The position numbers and the translations under genes are program-made. A stretch of 64,000 bases of DNA from Luidia sarsii. Its lineage: Eukaryota > Echinodermata > Asteroidea > Paxillosida > Luidiidae. Below, piece after piece: positions 34,040 through 45,700 of the stretch. Every line of letters starts with the position of its first letter. Positions within the stretch are counted from its first letter, which is position 1. The DNA lies in NCBI GenBank assembly GCA_949987565.1, contig OX465105.1, positions 17,324,137-17,388,136 on the forward strand. The letters run 5' to 3'. A model generated the notes under the pieces. The model did not search any database. It worked only from the letters and a program-made list of their open reading frames with translations, and had not been told where the DNA came from.

Positions 34040-36400
34040 TTTCAGATCATAAATATCAAAGGCGTATCTATGGAATGCCAGGGAATGAGTGTCAATTCTT
34101 AGAATTTATCTTGTTTTCATATATGCCTACATTGAGTTTCCAATTGTCATAATTATTGGCCATTATTTGTTCATCAGAATGGCAAATAACTTTCCTTGAA
34201 ACTTAAAATCATGATTCAGTTTTAGTCATTAATCTAAAAAAAAAAAGATGAATGTTGATTTATAATTATATACAAGTTTGGACAGAGGTCAGTTTCATCA
34301 GTTTCCATGGTCACCAGTTCCTTAGATACGCCACTGGAGTCTTAAGTTACTACCTGCCCCTCCACCCCAACCTGTCGCTCCCTGCCTTGATCGCTGCTTG
34401 CTCGCTTTGCCTGACAACACATCTCATAACTCATGACACTCAGATTTCAATCACACATCAGGTGCCCGGCAGAAAACTAAAATAGGTCACACATGTTTTC
34501 TTCTATTTCAAGGACATTACTTTTCACTGGATTTGTTTAAAGTCCTGCTAGGATCGAAAGGTCAGGCCCTATATTTTGTCAAGATTTAAAATTTCGGTCC
34601 TAAAAACTCAATAAGCAATTTGCTTCAATTTGTATCACTTTCATGTTAGATTACAATAGTTGTATACATAAATCATTGTATTTTTATTGGAATTTCGAGA
34701 ATATTTTCATTCTCTGGGCGATAATAATGTCCTCTGCCTGACACCCGAATATAGCTAATTAATTAAACTAATTAACCTGTTTATCCCAATTAACCTAACT
34801 GACCTAACTAACCTAGTTAGCCTAACTAACCTACCCTACCCTGAGCTCAGGGATTTTAAAAGCTAAATACCCACCTAGCCCTAGTCTTCCTAGTTAGCTG
34901 ACCTAATTAGCATAGATAAACAACTCAATTTCAAGGAGCACCCAGTAATTATAATACAATTTTTTATGTTTTAGAATTAATAATAATTTAGCCAACATTC
35001 ATGCTGTTGGGCAACCCAAATAATAGGGAAAAGAGTTAAACAAATCATGCGAAATTTCAATTATGTTTCAAAAGTGGAAACTTAATGTTATGTGTTGATT
35101 GCTCACAAAGCTGTGTTTGAGACAAGATGAAAAATTCCCTCCCATTTCTGCTAAGCTCAAAATTAAAGCGTGCTTTAGAGCGTTATGAGTCTGTTGCTTT
35201 TAACCTATGTTTTAGCTATAGGGCAAAACCGCAACAGACACAAAGCAAAAAAAAAAGCATGTGAGTATGTACGTATAATCATACGTACATAATAATAGTT
35301 AAAACTGTATTTTAGATGTCTTTAAGTCAGGTCAGTATGTCTGGTGTCTTTAATTTGTCGTGTGTATACTTGCGGCTAGCAGAAACATGATGAGAATAGT
35401 TTTCCCAAGTCTCGAGAATACAGCTTCGTATATTCATTTGTAACATTATTAGAGAATAGATTCTTTACTGGGTGCATCTTTAGTTAAGTTCACGCATTCA
35501 TCAAATCCATTCACCCAACATGATTACTCAGCCCAGATGCTAGCGCCGCTTTGCTGCAGTAAATGCCTCGCATGATTAAATACTTTACATAATAAACACC
35601 ACATTTAGCAGACCAAAGAGGGAGTTGTATCGACGGCATTATTTTTAGGGGATTGAAAAAAAAAATGATTAAAATGAAAAGATGAAGAAATTTGCATGTC
35701 TAGCAAAATTACATCAAAATTTGTTTTGGACAGTTTTTACATCGTTAAGATGATACAATTATATCAATGTTCTGTTCCCAGTCCACAACATTTAATATGA
35801 TGTCTGAGATGAAATGTGCCGTTTTTTCTGCCTAGGAAAAGAAATAGATTATTTTTTATTGTGACTCTTAATAACAAAGCGTCTGTATAGCGCCCTCTTT
35901 GGTCAAAATAATACAGAAATAAATCTTTATACAAGTGATAAAGATAAAGTAAATATTACATCAGAAAGTCCCCGACTAGTCGATCTTTGAAGATAGAAGA
36001 CTTGATTGTAGAAGATCCATCGGTGGAGAGGTGTAGGGATGCCCTTGAAGAATCTGGGAGTCTAAGTTTGAATACTGGGGTAGTCTTGATTGGATGGATG
36101 TGTGTTCCTTCCTGGGAGGAGTTTGCCATACAGTGAAGTTGACGATAAGTTTTTTTAAGGGAAGTATAGATAACAACGCTAAAGTCCAATCATACAGTTC
36201 TCAATCAAGTCCATTGTAGTTTCATGCCCGCGCCTAGAGCCCCTAATGTGATGTGACTTTGTTTTGTCTGCATGTAGTGTAATTTAGTTATATATTTTTT
36301 TAAACCCATCTATTGGCCGTTGACTAAATGCTAACGATAACTTTGGAGCTAATAAACGTGAAGGGCTAAGTTAGTGTTGGCATCCGGCCAACACAACCAG
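34040..36400. other. Intergenic, no gene supported
   Basis: AT-rich sequence. It holds a family A arm (about 34540-34640) and a degenerate AACCTAACT-rich stretch (34760-34850). Several short ORFs exist but none has splice context or a recognisable motif. Confidence 0.5.
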
Positions 36401-36413
36401 AGTACGCAGAAAT

Positions 36414-36620
36414 CAACCCACCCATACTGGGCGCGTGGTTGTTCCAATAAAATTTGACACAATTTTCCAGTCAACCCAACCTTATAACGGGTGCGGTTGT
36501 TCCTTCGAGATGAGCAGAATTTGTTATCAACCTAAAAATATAAAATATCAACCCACCCTTGGAGGGCGCGTGGCTGATTTTCTTTTCTCAACCCACCCAA
36601 GAAGGGCGCGTGGTTGTTCC
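36414..36620. repeat. Dispersed copies of the CAACCCACCC...GGGCGCGTGGTTG motif
   Basis: Four motif copies start at 36414, 36472, 36549 and 36589, with different central bases (ATACT, TTATAAC, TTGGA, AAGAA). They match the head of the array at 31.7-32.1 kb, 4 kb away, but are not in a regular tandem arrangement. Confidence 0.75.
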
Positions 36621-36629
36621 ATGTCAAAA

Positions 36630-39350
36630 TTAGCAATTCATTGGTAAAATCAAATTTAATTAAAAAAAATAACGTCCACCATGACTGATACAACAAAATC
36701 ACACAGGTCTGTCTTTTTACAAAAAAAGGATTAATTAAATGCAATCATATTACGAATTATCAAAACACTGAGCGGACCAGGTGCTGTAAAGTTAACAAAA
36801 TGACCAGGTGCGAGACAAATGTATTTAACCTGTTTCAGCAATTGTAACAATGCACCAGTCATTGCTACATATTATGTTCCTAGCCCTAACCTTAACCCCC
36901 ATCCCAATTAAAAATTAATATTAAATTAATTTAATTGTTCAGTATTATGAAAAGTGTGCCAGTTATTGTGTTTGTGTGAAACATTCTAAAGTTAATAGCT
37001 CATTAGTTCCCTGTCCAAGCAATAGTTCTCGATGGCCATCCAGGTCTATGCAAGGCGAATGGTTTCATCTTGAATCCATAAGTAAAGTGACAAGTGCTCC
37101 TGGGTCCAAGTCCCGATGCGTCAAAGAAGGTTTCCCAATTTGAGTATATCGCAGGTGTCTCTCGTACCACAGTCCCAGATAAAATGAGGTTTTGGAGTTT
37201 AAAATAATAATAAACAATTCGGTTTTCATACCACGAAAACATCAAATTTTGTTTTCAAATTTCAAACAAACAATGGGAGGGAAAACTGATTTCGAAATAT
37301 TTATGCTTAAGTGATAGTGCGTTCAGAGGTGTCCGGTTAAAGACTCCAGGCCAAGTATTTTTTGGCCATTTCTTAAAGATTAGCCTGTCCTTTTTCCGAC
37401 AACATTGTCGGTAGGCCTTTTTTATCATGAGAATTTTCGGTTTTTCTTTCTTTTGATGGTCACATAGATTTTTAAAGTCAAAGAGGTAAAATTTAGAACA
37501 TACCTGTGTATATCTTTTATATTTATGAAAATACAAAATATAGATTGATTTCTTCGTGGTACGATCGACGACTTACAATAAATTTAACCCGAGCAGTGCC
37601 GCCTAGCTATAGCTCGCTGCTTGCACGCGCTGCATCAACACACTCACTTCAGCACTCACTCTCTCCCCCATAAACACACGACCACACACAAACAACCCAT
37701 TTACTTCTACACTACATTATTACGACTGAAGAGTTCATTTTTAAAAAATCAACTCTTCAGTCTCACCCTAATTAATTTAATTAGTTACTACTAATCTAGT
37801 TAAGTTCTCACTACCACACACTCACTCAAACTGAACTGCCAGCGCGATGCTGCTTTGAAAGCCTGCTTTTTCGCTGCCCCTTAATTAATAAAATTATACA
37901 ATTATTAATTAATCCTAAATCTTATAATTATTATATATCTGGGACTGTTGGCAACTGTCGTAGGTCTATTCATAGATGATTGGTTTCCAGATGATTGCTC
38001 AGTGCCATATAGGGTGGCTTTAAGATGCCGGGCAATGAACTATTCAGCAGAGGAAGCAGTCACCCATTGAAGTTCAGTAGCTTGAAGAAATTCTCGAAGT
38101 TTCAGTCAATAATTGACGGGGTGCAGAGATGCATGGAGTCAGTTCACGTGAAGCGAAGCAGAATGAGCAGACAGTTCAAAGTTCATCCTTTGTTGTCGAA
38201 GCTGGCCCCTGAATTAATGTTTGTGTTGTGTTTAGGATGTTATGTTTGCTTGGAGGTATTTCTGAAAAGTTTAATTGTAATAGAAAAAATACCCCAATAA
38301 TAACTAAGACTAATGAGAATAAATATTTATGAGAGTAATCTATACTACCAAAGTAGTATACGTTCCCTAAAATATTTTCCACCTTCATGATTTAACTTCA
38401 GAGTGGATCGCTCTCTCTAGTTCAATGATCCCTGTCTCGCCCTGGCCGATCCCTTAACTGATTTGTTTTGCCTTTACAAATCTCGAAACACCTGGCCGCA
38501 TAGTTGCTATCTATATAACACATTATACATGTACAAAGAGTCGTCGACATAAACTTGACAGTAACCACTCCCACTTGGGCGCTCAGCCAAGTTACATTGC
38601 GAAATACCACAGGTGAGCGCGCGTGCCGAGCATAAGCCACGCCTCCTTTTTTATTCATGCTTGGCTTTATGCAAATTAGGCCGATCAAAACACGGCCGCT
38701 CATAACTACATAGACCTTGCGGTATGAACCGTGCAAGGGGGACGAACTGACCGCATAATGGCGGACAACACAACGAGGGCAACGACAACCCATTGAACGA
38801 ACCATTGAACACAATACACGGCCTGGCACACGTCTGACACACGTCTGGCACATGTCTGGCACACGTCTAGGGATGTAAACACACAGAGATTATTTACAGA
38901 CATACTTCGACAACAAAACAACATGAAAACCCGTTTTTTTGCAACCGTTTGTCTATTTTCTTTACGGTAATTGAGATAGAACTTTTTAGTTTCGGGCACT
39001 TAGCGTAACGAAATCGTTTTCTGTTAATAAATTTTAGGAAGTCTCGGTTATATGGCGAAACGATATTTTTCGCATATTTGGTGCTCAATTTTTGCCGTTA
39101 TTTCAGTCATTTCTCTATCCAAAGTGTGCCATTTTGATGTCGGGTCTTATTTAGAGGATAAATCGGAATGTAGTGGCCAACTATACCTATGGTTGCTGTG
39201 GCCATATTTTTTTCTTGCAATATTTTAGGAGCGGGTTGCTGACAAAACGTTGGACAATTCTATGAAAACAAAATGAATTTACTAACTTAGCTCTTGGCTC
39301 GTCACATTTTTAAGGTGACTTACCAATACCGCTTTCAATAATTGTAAAGG
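36630..39350. other. Intergenic, no gene supported
   Basis: Mostly unique AT-rich sequence. Short ORFs at 37003-37245 (minus) and 38025-38300 (plus) lack a recognisable domain. An 11-bp tetra-repeat is at 38825-38868. A GC-rich zone with CATAATGGCGG (38753-38763) could be a promoter, but no gene follows that I can identify. Confidence 0.4.
38825..38868. repeat. Four tandem copies of an 11-mer (GGCACACGTCT)
   Basis: GGCACACGTCT is repeated four times with single substitutions (GACACACGTCT, GGCACATGTCT). Confidence 0.85.
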
Positions 39351-39481
39351 ATATCCAACGCTTGAGCTCCAACTTGTCCAACTGGAGATCGAGAACCCGG
39401 AAAGTTGACTGGCGCTCGCGACGAAAGTTCAACGGGAGGTAACAGGCACCGCTGTGCATTTCTAGAGTTTTCTTACCGATT

Positions 39482-39835
39482 GTTCCGAGAGAACAGAGTC
39501 AAAATGTCCTGTTTGAAATTTATGAGCGGGTGGTCTCCCCTACTCCAGCACTTGTTCGAAGAACCGGTACCGTAGAGAAACGCCAATTCGCTCTCCAAAG
39601 CCATTGGCAGACAGAAGCATGCAGTGGACCGGGAGGGAGTCTGGGTGAGCCAAGGCTCAAGCCTCGAACTTCAAAGTCAAAGTGTCCACGGCCAACTCCG
39701 AAGTCGGTCGGCGCACTCGGCCGAAGTTCCACGGCGGGCCTCCGTGACGGCACTCGGTCGTCTTCCTGGTTTGCCCTGCCGGCTGCCCTGGTCGAGTGGC
39801 TGCGTTGGTCCTACGAGTAACTGGTGAGTGGGTAG
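39482..39835 (+). other. GC-rich open stretch of unknown nature
   Basis: A GC-rich island in AT-rich surroundings, with a 96-codon open frame (39530-39820) and a GTGAGT just after its stop. The translation is Arg/Ser-rich with no motif I recognise. CpG is frequent. It could be a first exon or CpG-island promoter of an unseen gene. Low confidence that it is coding. Confidence 0.2.
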
Positions 39836-40599
39836 TCCTTTCAAAGTTCCCTCGAAGTTCTGGTCGGTGACAAAAAAATGTCTAAGTTCTTCCTTGCCGA
39901 ATCCATACAGCGACAGACGAATTGACAGAGTGCATGGGGATTATTGGCTTCTCAAACTCGACAAAAAGACGAACGTCGGCATGTAAATGTTCGCAGTTTG
40001 CAGCCAAATTTGGGGATTCTGCCGGGTCCCGAGCACTCTGAAACTGTGAAGTAGTTGTTTACGCTGAATTTGAGTAACTTCGCGCACAGTAGAAACTTAT
40101 TCGGAAAGGCAAAAAGATGAAATTTCCTCGCCGAATCCACGAGCAGAAAGTTCACAAGTCAAGTGCACGGTCGGTATATGAAGTACACAATTTTGACAGG
40201 CGCAATAGGATTTACGGTAATGAGGCTTAGGCCGCGGCCTACAATTAGCGCATCACTTGGTACTAAATGCCGAGTCACGAAGGTGACTTTCGTAGTATAT
40301 CACTCCACTTGACTTCGGCAGTACTACTGACCGTATGATTTGTGCAGTAGAGAGGGGCACTATTTTACGTTGATTTTTGAAGGAAAAGAGCAGACGAGAT
40401 TTTGTGGGCGCTCTCCAAATGGCAAAGGAGCTAATTTGCATATCAATGGAAGGAATGTCGTGACCTGTGACCGTCTCTTAATGCACGCTTAAACTGGCCG
40501 GCTATACGTAAATATCCATGTACTGAGGTATGCTCGTACACGCATTATAATGTCATCGAGCTCGGAGTTAATTTCGGGATATATCTTTCTTTTTGTAGT

Positions 40600-42000
40600 G
40601 TAGAGGGCATAATTTTTTAATTCTAGCAGGACCTTTCTCAATCTTCCTTCTTAAATGGTCTTAATACTAATAGGATCGGGACGTCAGTCCGCTGCACGTT
40701 ATAATTATGCCTAGCCTATAATAATTTGCATGGTGGTTATTGATTAATTAATTTCTGTTATTTAATTTCATTCTGTTGCTATGCTATACTGATTTGTTTC
40801 AGTGTCAGATTTTAATATTTCTATTTTTATTTTTCAATGAGGCATTTTTTCCAAGCAACTTGTAGGCAACCGGCTGCACTCCATAAAAATAGCTCTTTAA
40901 GAGTACTTTGTTTTTCTTTTGAGTGAATGATTTGAAAGGTCTAGACTAGAGTGACATTCTGAAAAAGTGCAAACTGCCAAAATACAAATCTCAAAAATCA
41001 AAGAAGTGCTTGACGTTTCCGATCTTAGAAGGACCTTTCCCCCTTTTTTTAAGATTTGGAAGCCCTTAGGACAATTAATTTTCGCCTCGGAGATTGCTTG
41101 TAAGAGATTGCTGGTTTAATTCCACCTTCATGGCATATTCATATCATGGCATGTTGATATTTTTTATTTATTTATTCAATTTCGCCCCCAAAAATTAGGC
41201 TAGAAAAATATTAAATAATATTGAATATTATTTATATTCATAATAATAGTAATAATATTAAATGCCCTCTAGGCTAGGGTTAACAAGGAAGGAATAAAGG
41301 AGAGAGGGAGGAACTGGGGAATTGACATTCTTCTTAAAACGGACCTGATCATACGAAGTTGGGAAACATGAACTATGGGGAATAATTACAAATCTTAACA
41401 TTTAGTGGGCCTGACGTTTCGATCCTAGCAGGACCTTTCTCAAAGGCAGAGTGACAAGGACAACACGGATACATGTACACGAAGGAAGGGGGAAGAGAGT
41501 GAATAGGACACACATGAGAAACAAAGGACAAAGAGTAAAGCTGGTAGGGTGAGCTCAAAGGGAAGGGCAAGGAGTAGGGTAGGGATTAGTGAGAAGAGGG
41601 GGAAAGATCAAAGAGAGAAGTGTGAAGGACTTTAAATGATTATGTTTTCATGCTTGTCGGGTTCAATGTTTTGTAGTTTAATTTATGGGATGGTGTTTGA
41701 CGAATCGATCTATTGGACAGAAAAAGAAAAAGTGATCGAAATACTAATTAGTAAAGGGCCTGACGTTTCTCCTGAGTCAAAATACAAAGCACTAATTAGT
41801 AATTACATTATAATTATTGGAATAATAAATTATTATTGGGCCGCAGCCGGGTTCATTCACCTTGGTACACAAAAATAGATTAGTTTATTGGCTATTGCCC
41901 GAAATTACGTATAAGTCAATGGAAGGAATTTTCATGGGGAATGTTGCAGCCATTGGCTTTAATTACGGCTTTACATAATAATTATCAAAAAGGTGTCCAT
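40600..42000. other. Intergenic with family A fragments
   Basis: Family A arms lie at about 40615-40640, 41005-41040, 41403-41452 and 41757-41775. The rest is AT-rich unique sequence with no supported gene. Confidence 0.5.
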
Positions 42001-42009
42001 GTAGGAAGG

Positions 42010-42100
42010 TCTCTTGAAGAAGAGGTGTGGTTCTGAAAAGAACCTGAGTGGTAACTCGACGTTTCAACCAGTATGCTCTGGCTATCATCAGGAGAATGCC
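42010..42100. mobile_element. Family B fragment
   Basis: Contains GTGTGGTTCTGAAAAGAACC, GACGTTTCAACCAGTATGCT and CATCAGGAGA in the same order as the full copies at 14.7 and 23.5 kb. Only the left half is present. Confidence 0.6.
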
Positions 42101-42659
42101 TTGGACTCGGTGGTGGATCAGCTTATATGCCGGTGGTCGCTGAGGCGAGAAAGCCGGGGAAAGATAATCCTCTGAGGAGGATGATCCTAAGGGGCCTAGA
42201 TGATCGCTGAGGCGGGAAGGCGCGCTTTTCCATACTTATACTGTATACAATTAGCAGGGTACCAGGCCACATGTTGAAAGTTCGATGCCGTGTGTAGTGT
42301 GAAACGATCACGAATTACACGGGTCGAAACATTACACGGGTTGAGAAAATGCCGGTGTGGCGTTGCGTAGTGTGAAACCGCGGCGAGAGTGACCCATGTC
42401 GGACCCATGTCGGACCCGTGTAAGTTTCAACAAGTGTTGAACGTTCTTAGTGTGAAAAGGCCTACGTCTACGCACAGGGCCAGGGGTACTCAGCCGATAA
42501 TAACTAGCTACTAAATTTATACGGTATGAGTTAAGTTCAGTGGAGCACCCCTGTGAAGAGTCGGCGCTCGTCTCATCTCAGACGAGAATAACTGCAAAGC
42601 TGCAGTGACGTCATACCTGATGCATATCCATACTCGGCAGAGGACCGCACCAACATTAT

Positions 42660-42712
42660 GCTATCATTTGCATAATTAATGGTATTGATCCTAATCCAAG
42701 ATGGCGGCGCCC
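42660..42712 (+). promoter_or_regulatory. YY1-type motif overlapping the NOC4L start codon
   Basis: CCAAGATGGCGGC (42696-42708) is a strong YY1 match whose ATG is the NOC4L initiator at 42701. YY1 sites at the start codon are known in many housekeeping genes. This marks the start region and supports the start choice. Confidence 0.6.
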
Positions 42713-45700
42713 AAGGCAGACGAAGCGAAGCACATGGGATCGCAGAAAATGAGTAAAAGTCAGAGAAAATCGAGGATTGAGGGCATCAAGGAGAAGGAGA
42801 AACTGTTTCTGAAAGGCCGAGAACATTCCAATGCTTTGGTTGAGTTGTTGGAGATAGTGCAGGTAAGCGCCGTTAGTGAAGTAGCATTTTGATTTTGTTT
42901 TGCTGTTGACTTGTGATGTAATTGTGTTGCCTGTTGTCATGATACTACATTACTAAAAGTAATACTAGTCCGAGTAAGTTGGAGTTGGACCCGACAAGTC
43001 ACCCTTTTTTTGTCGAATTTTGATTTTTTTTTAAAGGGTGACTTGTCGGGTCCAAGTAACTCGGACTAATGTCATGAGTGATGTTGGATCCATTATTTAG
43101 CATTAATTTAATTTTTAAATTTTATTAAGTAATTCGCAGTGGCTGTTGTTACGGCAGTCGTCCGTGTGGTTCCCTGACTTTATTGTATTTCGTCAGCATT
43201 GCAGGCTGGTTGAACCAGTCTATTAGCTGATAGTCTGGTTCCAAGAGCTAAACATCCTGACAAATACTGTGTTGTCAGGGAGCCATACGGACGACTGCCG
43301 TAACAACAGCCACTGCGTAAGTAATTTGCTAAAGTAACCGTAGCCCTTTGGCTCCTTTTTTAATTATTGCGGATTTCCATCGTCCTACAACTACAAGGGC
43401 TACAGTGAATGTAGTCCAAGTAACTTGGACCCAGTTACAATTGCCCTTTTTAAAGATGTTTGAAGGGGTCGGGCGATAGTTAGTTTTTGTACTTATACTT
43501 TTTGTAGGGTCCAAGTTTTTCTGCAGGGAAACTCGACCAAACAATGATGTCTTCGACTCCATGACTACCCCCGACCAAAACCCCCAGATTTTACCCCGAA
43601 AACACCTGTGAAACTGTCCCACGCACCCATCTTTGGATTAAGTTCGAATCACCGATTCACCGGTGTTTTCGGGGTAAAATCTGGGGGTTTCGGTCGGGGT
43701 AGTACTAGTAGTACTAGTCTTTAGTCTAAAGTTTAGACTAAGCTGTTATTTTTTTTAAATTGAAGCATATTTCAAGATTAACCTTGTTTGATTTTTCAAA
43801 TGAGGCCACTATGAAATCACTGTTTTCCTCTGTCTCTGTACCTTTCCTTGTTCTCAAACTGTGCAGTCGGACGACAAATCTGTTACGTCCCACGCCGTCA
43901 AGAGTCTGCAGAGAATCTTCCTGCAGTTGCTGAGCAGAAATGCCCTGACCTCTGACCGGCCCGCTGCCAAGTCCAAGTCCAAGGCCGGCGCTGGCAGGGA
44001 GGAGAGGGCCCAGGAGGTGCCGGTCAACCCCGAAGACAAGTACAAGGCCTGGCTGCAGGCCCGATACCACGACTGCCTGAAGTGCCTCACCAGGGTGATG
44101 GGGGCCTTCACCGATGTGCCTGCTTTGCAGGTGAGTCCAAGGGACGTGGAGACGAGGGACACTTTTCATAGCACTCAAGGAGAGAGTTTTTGTTGAATCT
44201 TGATCTGTCATTGTTTGCCAAACAGGAGCTGTCCTTATTGAGTCTGATGAAGACAAGGGACACTCTAGCACTCAAGGAGAGAGGTTTTGTTGAATCTTGA
44301 TCTGTCATTGTTTGCCCAACAGGAGCTGTCCTTATCCAGTCTGATGAAGCTCCTTCAAGCCGAGTCCAACCATCCGCTGCTGAAGAAAGACTTGGATGGC
44401 TATGCATTCCCTATTTGCGTTCTGACAGTAAGATTTGTGAAACCTTCAGCCCTAGGCAGATTAATTAATTGTCAACAGAAAGTTCTGTAAATTTAGCAAA
44501 ACACACAAAGTAATATTTATTGAATAAAACTGAACAAAACTGGTAAAGCCAAGTAAAAAAAAAATAGATTCTCATTCTGAGTGCATTTTTTCCCCTTTTT
44601 TTTACAAAAATTTTTCCCAAACAATTGTTTCCCCTAAAGGCAGGTAGTCTAATTTCCGGATTGATTAATTGGCTCTGAAAGTGTTACAATAGCCTGTCTA
44701 ACACATAGAAATAATTCTTACCTCTTTTGAATTTAGAAGAAATAAAACCTGGCAATGTAGGAGTCAATATTAGTGTAGAAAACAAAAGCAATCGGTGAGA
44801 GATATACCCTTCATTAAAAAATGAAATGAAACAAGTTTGCAACCAAATGCAACCAAATGGAGCCCATATTCGGAGGGCCTAGCACCACAAAAAGAACACA
44901 GTTGTGGTTCTATGAAGGTTCAGGCAGTGGTAGAGTTAATACTTATAATGGTTAATGCAGATTACAAGGCCACTCTTACTGCAGGATGCTGGCAGTGTCA
45001 GATGCAGTCTGACCCACATTGGGTGTTCAGTGCAGGATCAACTTGGTATGTTTTCCCTCTCCTTTAGCACGTCGTGCCCAAGTTGCTGTCCAGGGAGTCG
45101 GACATGAAGGACTTGATTGCAGAGTTCCGGGAGTACTTGGAGTACGACGACGTCCGGTTTCACGTTCTGGCACAAGTCAACAAGTGCATTAGTGTGAACA
45201 AGGTCAAAGAAAACGCCAAAGAGGTTGGTGCCCTGAAGGACTAGCACTATTGTTAGACTGACACTATCAAGCTGGTTTAGATGTCGCTCTGAAATTTTCA
45301 TAGTATAGGACTGTAGGTATGTATTGTTTGGTTGACTTCTGATGTTCACAAAATGTATATGGGATGAGGGTAAAGCATTTTAATGTACATTTGTCCATTC
45401 ACCTGGAAAAACCTTTGACTTTGTATGGAAGGCAAACTTCTGTAATGTTTTTGTGTGCAATTCGGACCTCGAAGGTGGCAGTGTTGAATACCTGAGGTGG
45501 CCCATAAGAATTTTGAGGTGGGTTGCATGTGTGAGAATGATGTCAGAGAAACTGTACTTCAATGGCAAATAGTTTGACCCGTGGGGGTAGTTAATGGGAC
45601 CTGCAGCCGATTTTGCAAAACCCGTCGTAGCTTACGATCAATTGCAAGACGATGATTGGTGCACAGAAACCATACGGTGGGTTATCCATCATAAGTTGAG

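Noticed and set aside
34760..34860. Interstitial telomere
   Set aside because: AACCTAACT-like words are degenerate and do not form a (TTAGGG)n run.
38025..38300. 91-codon plus-strand ORF
   Set aside because: Ends in a hydrophobic stretch but has no homologue I recognise, no splice context and AT-rich composition like its surroundings.
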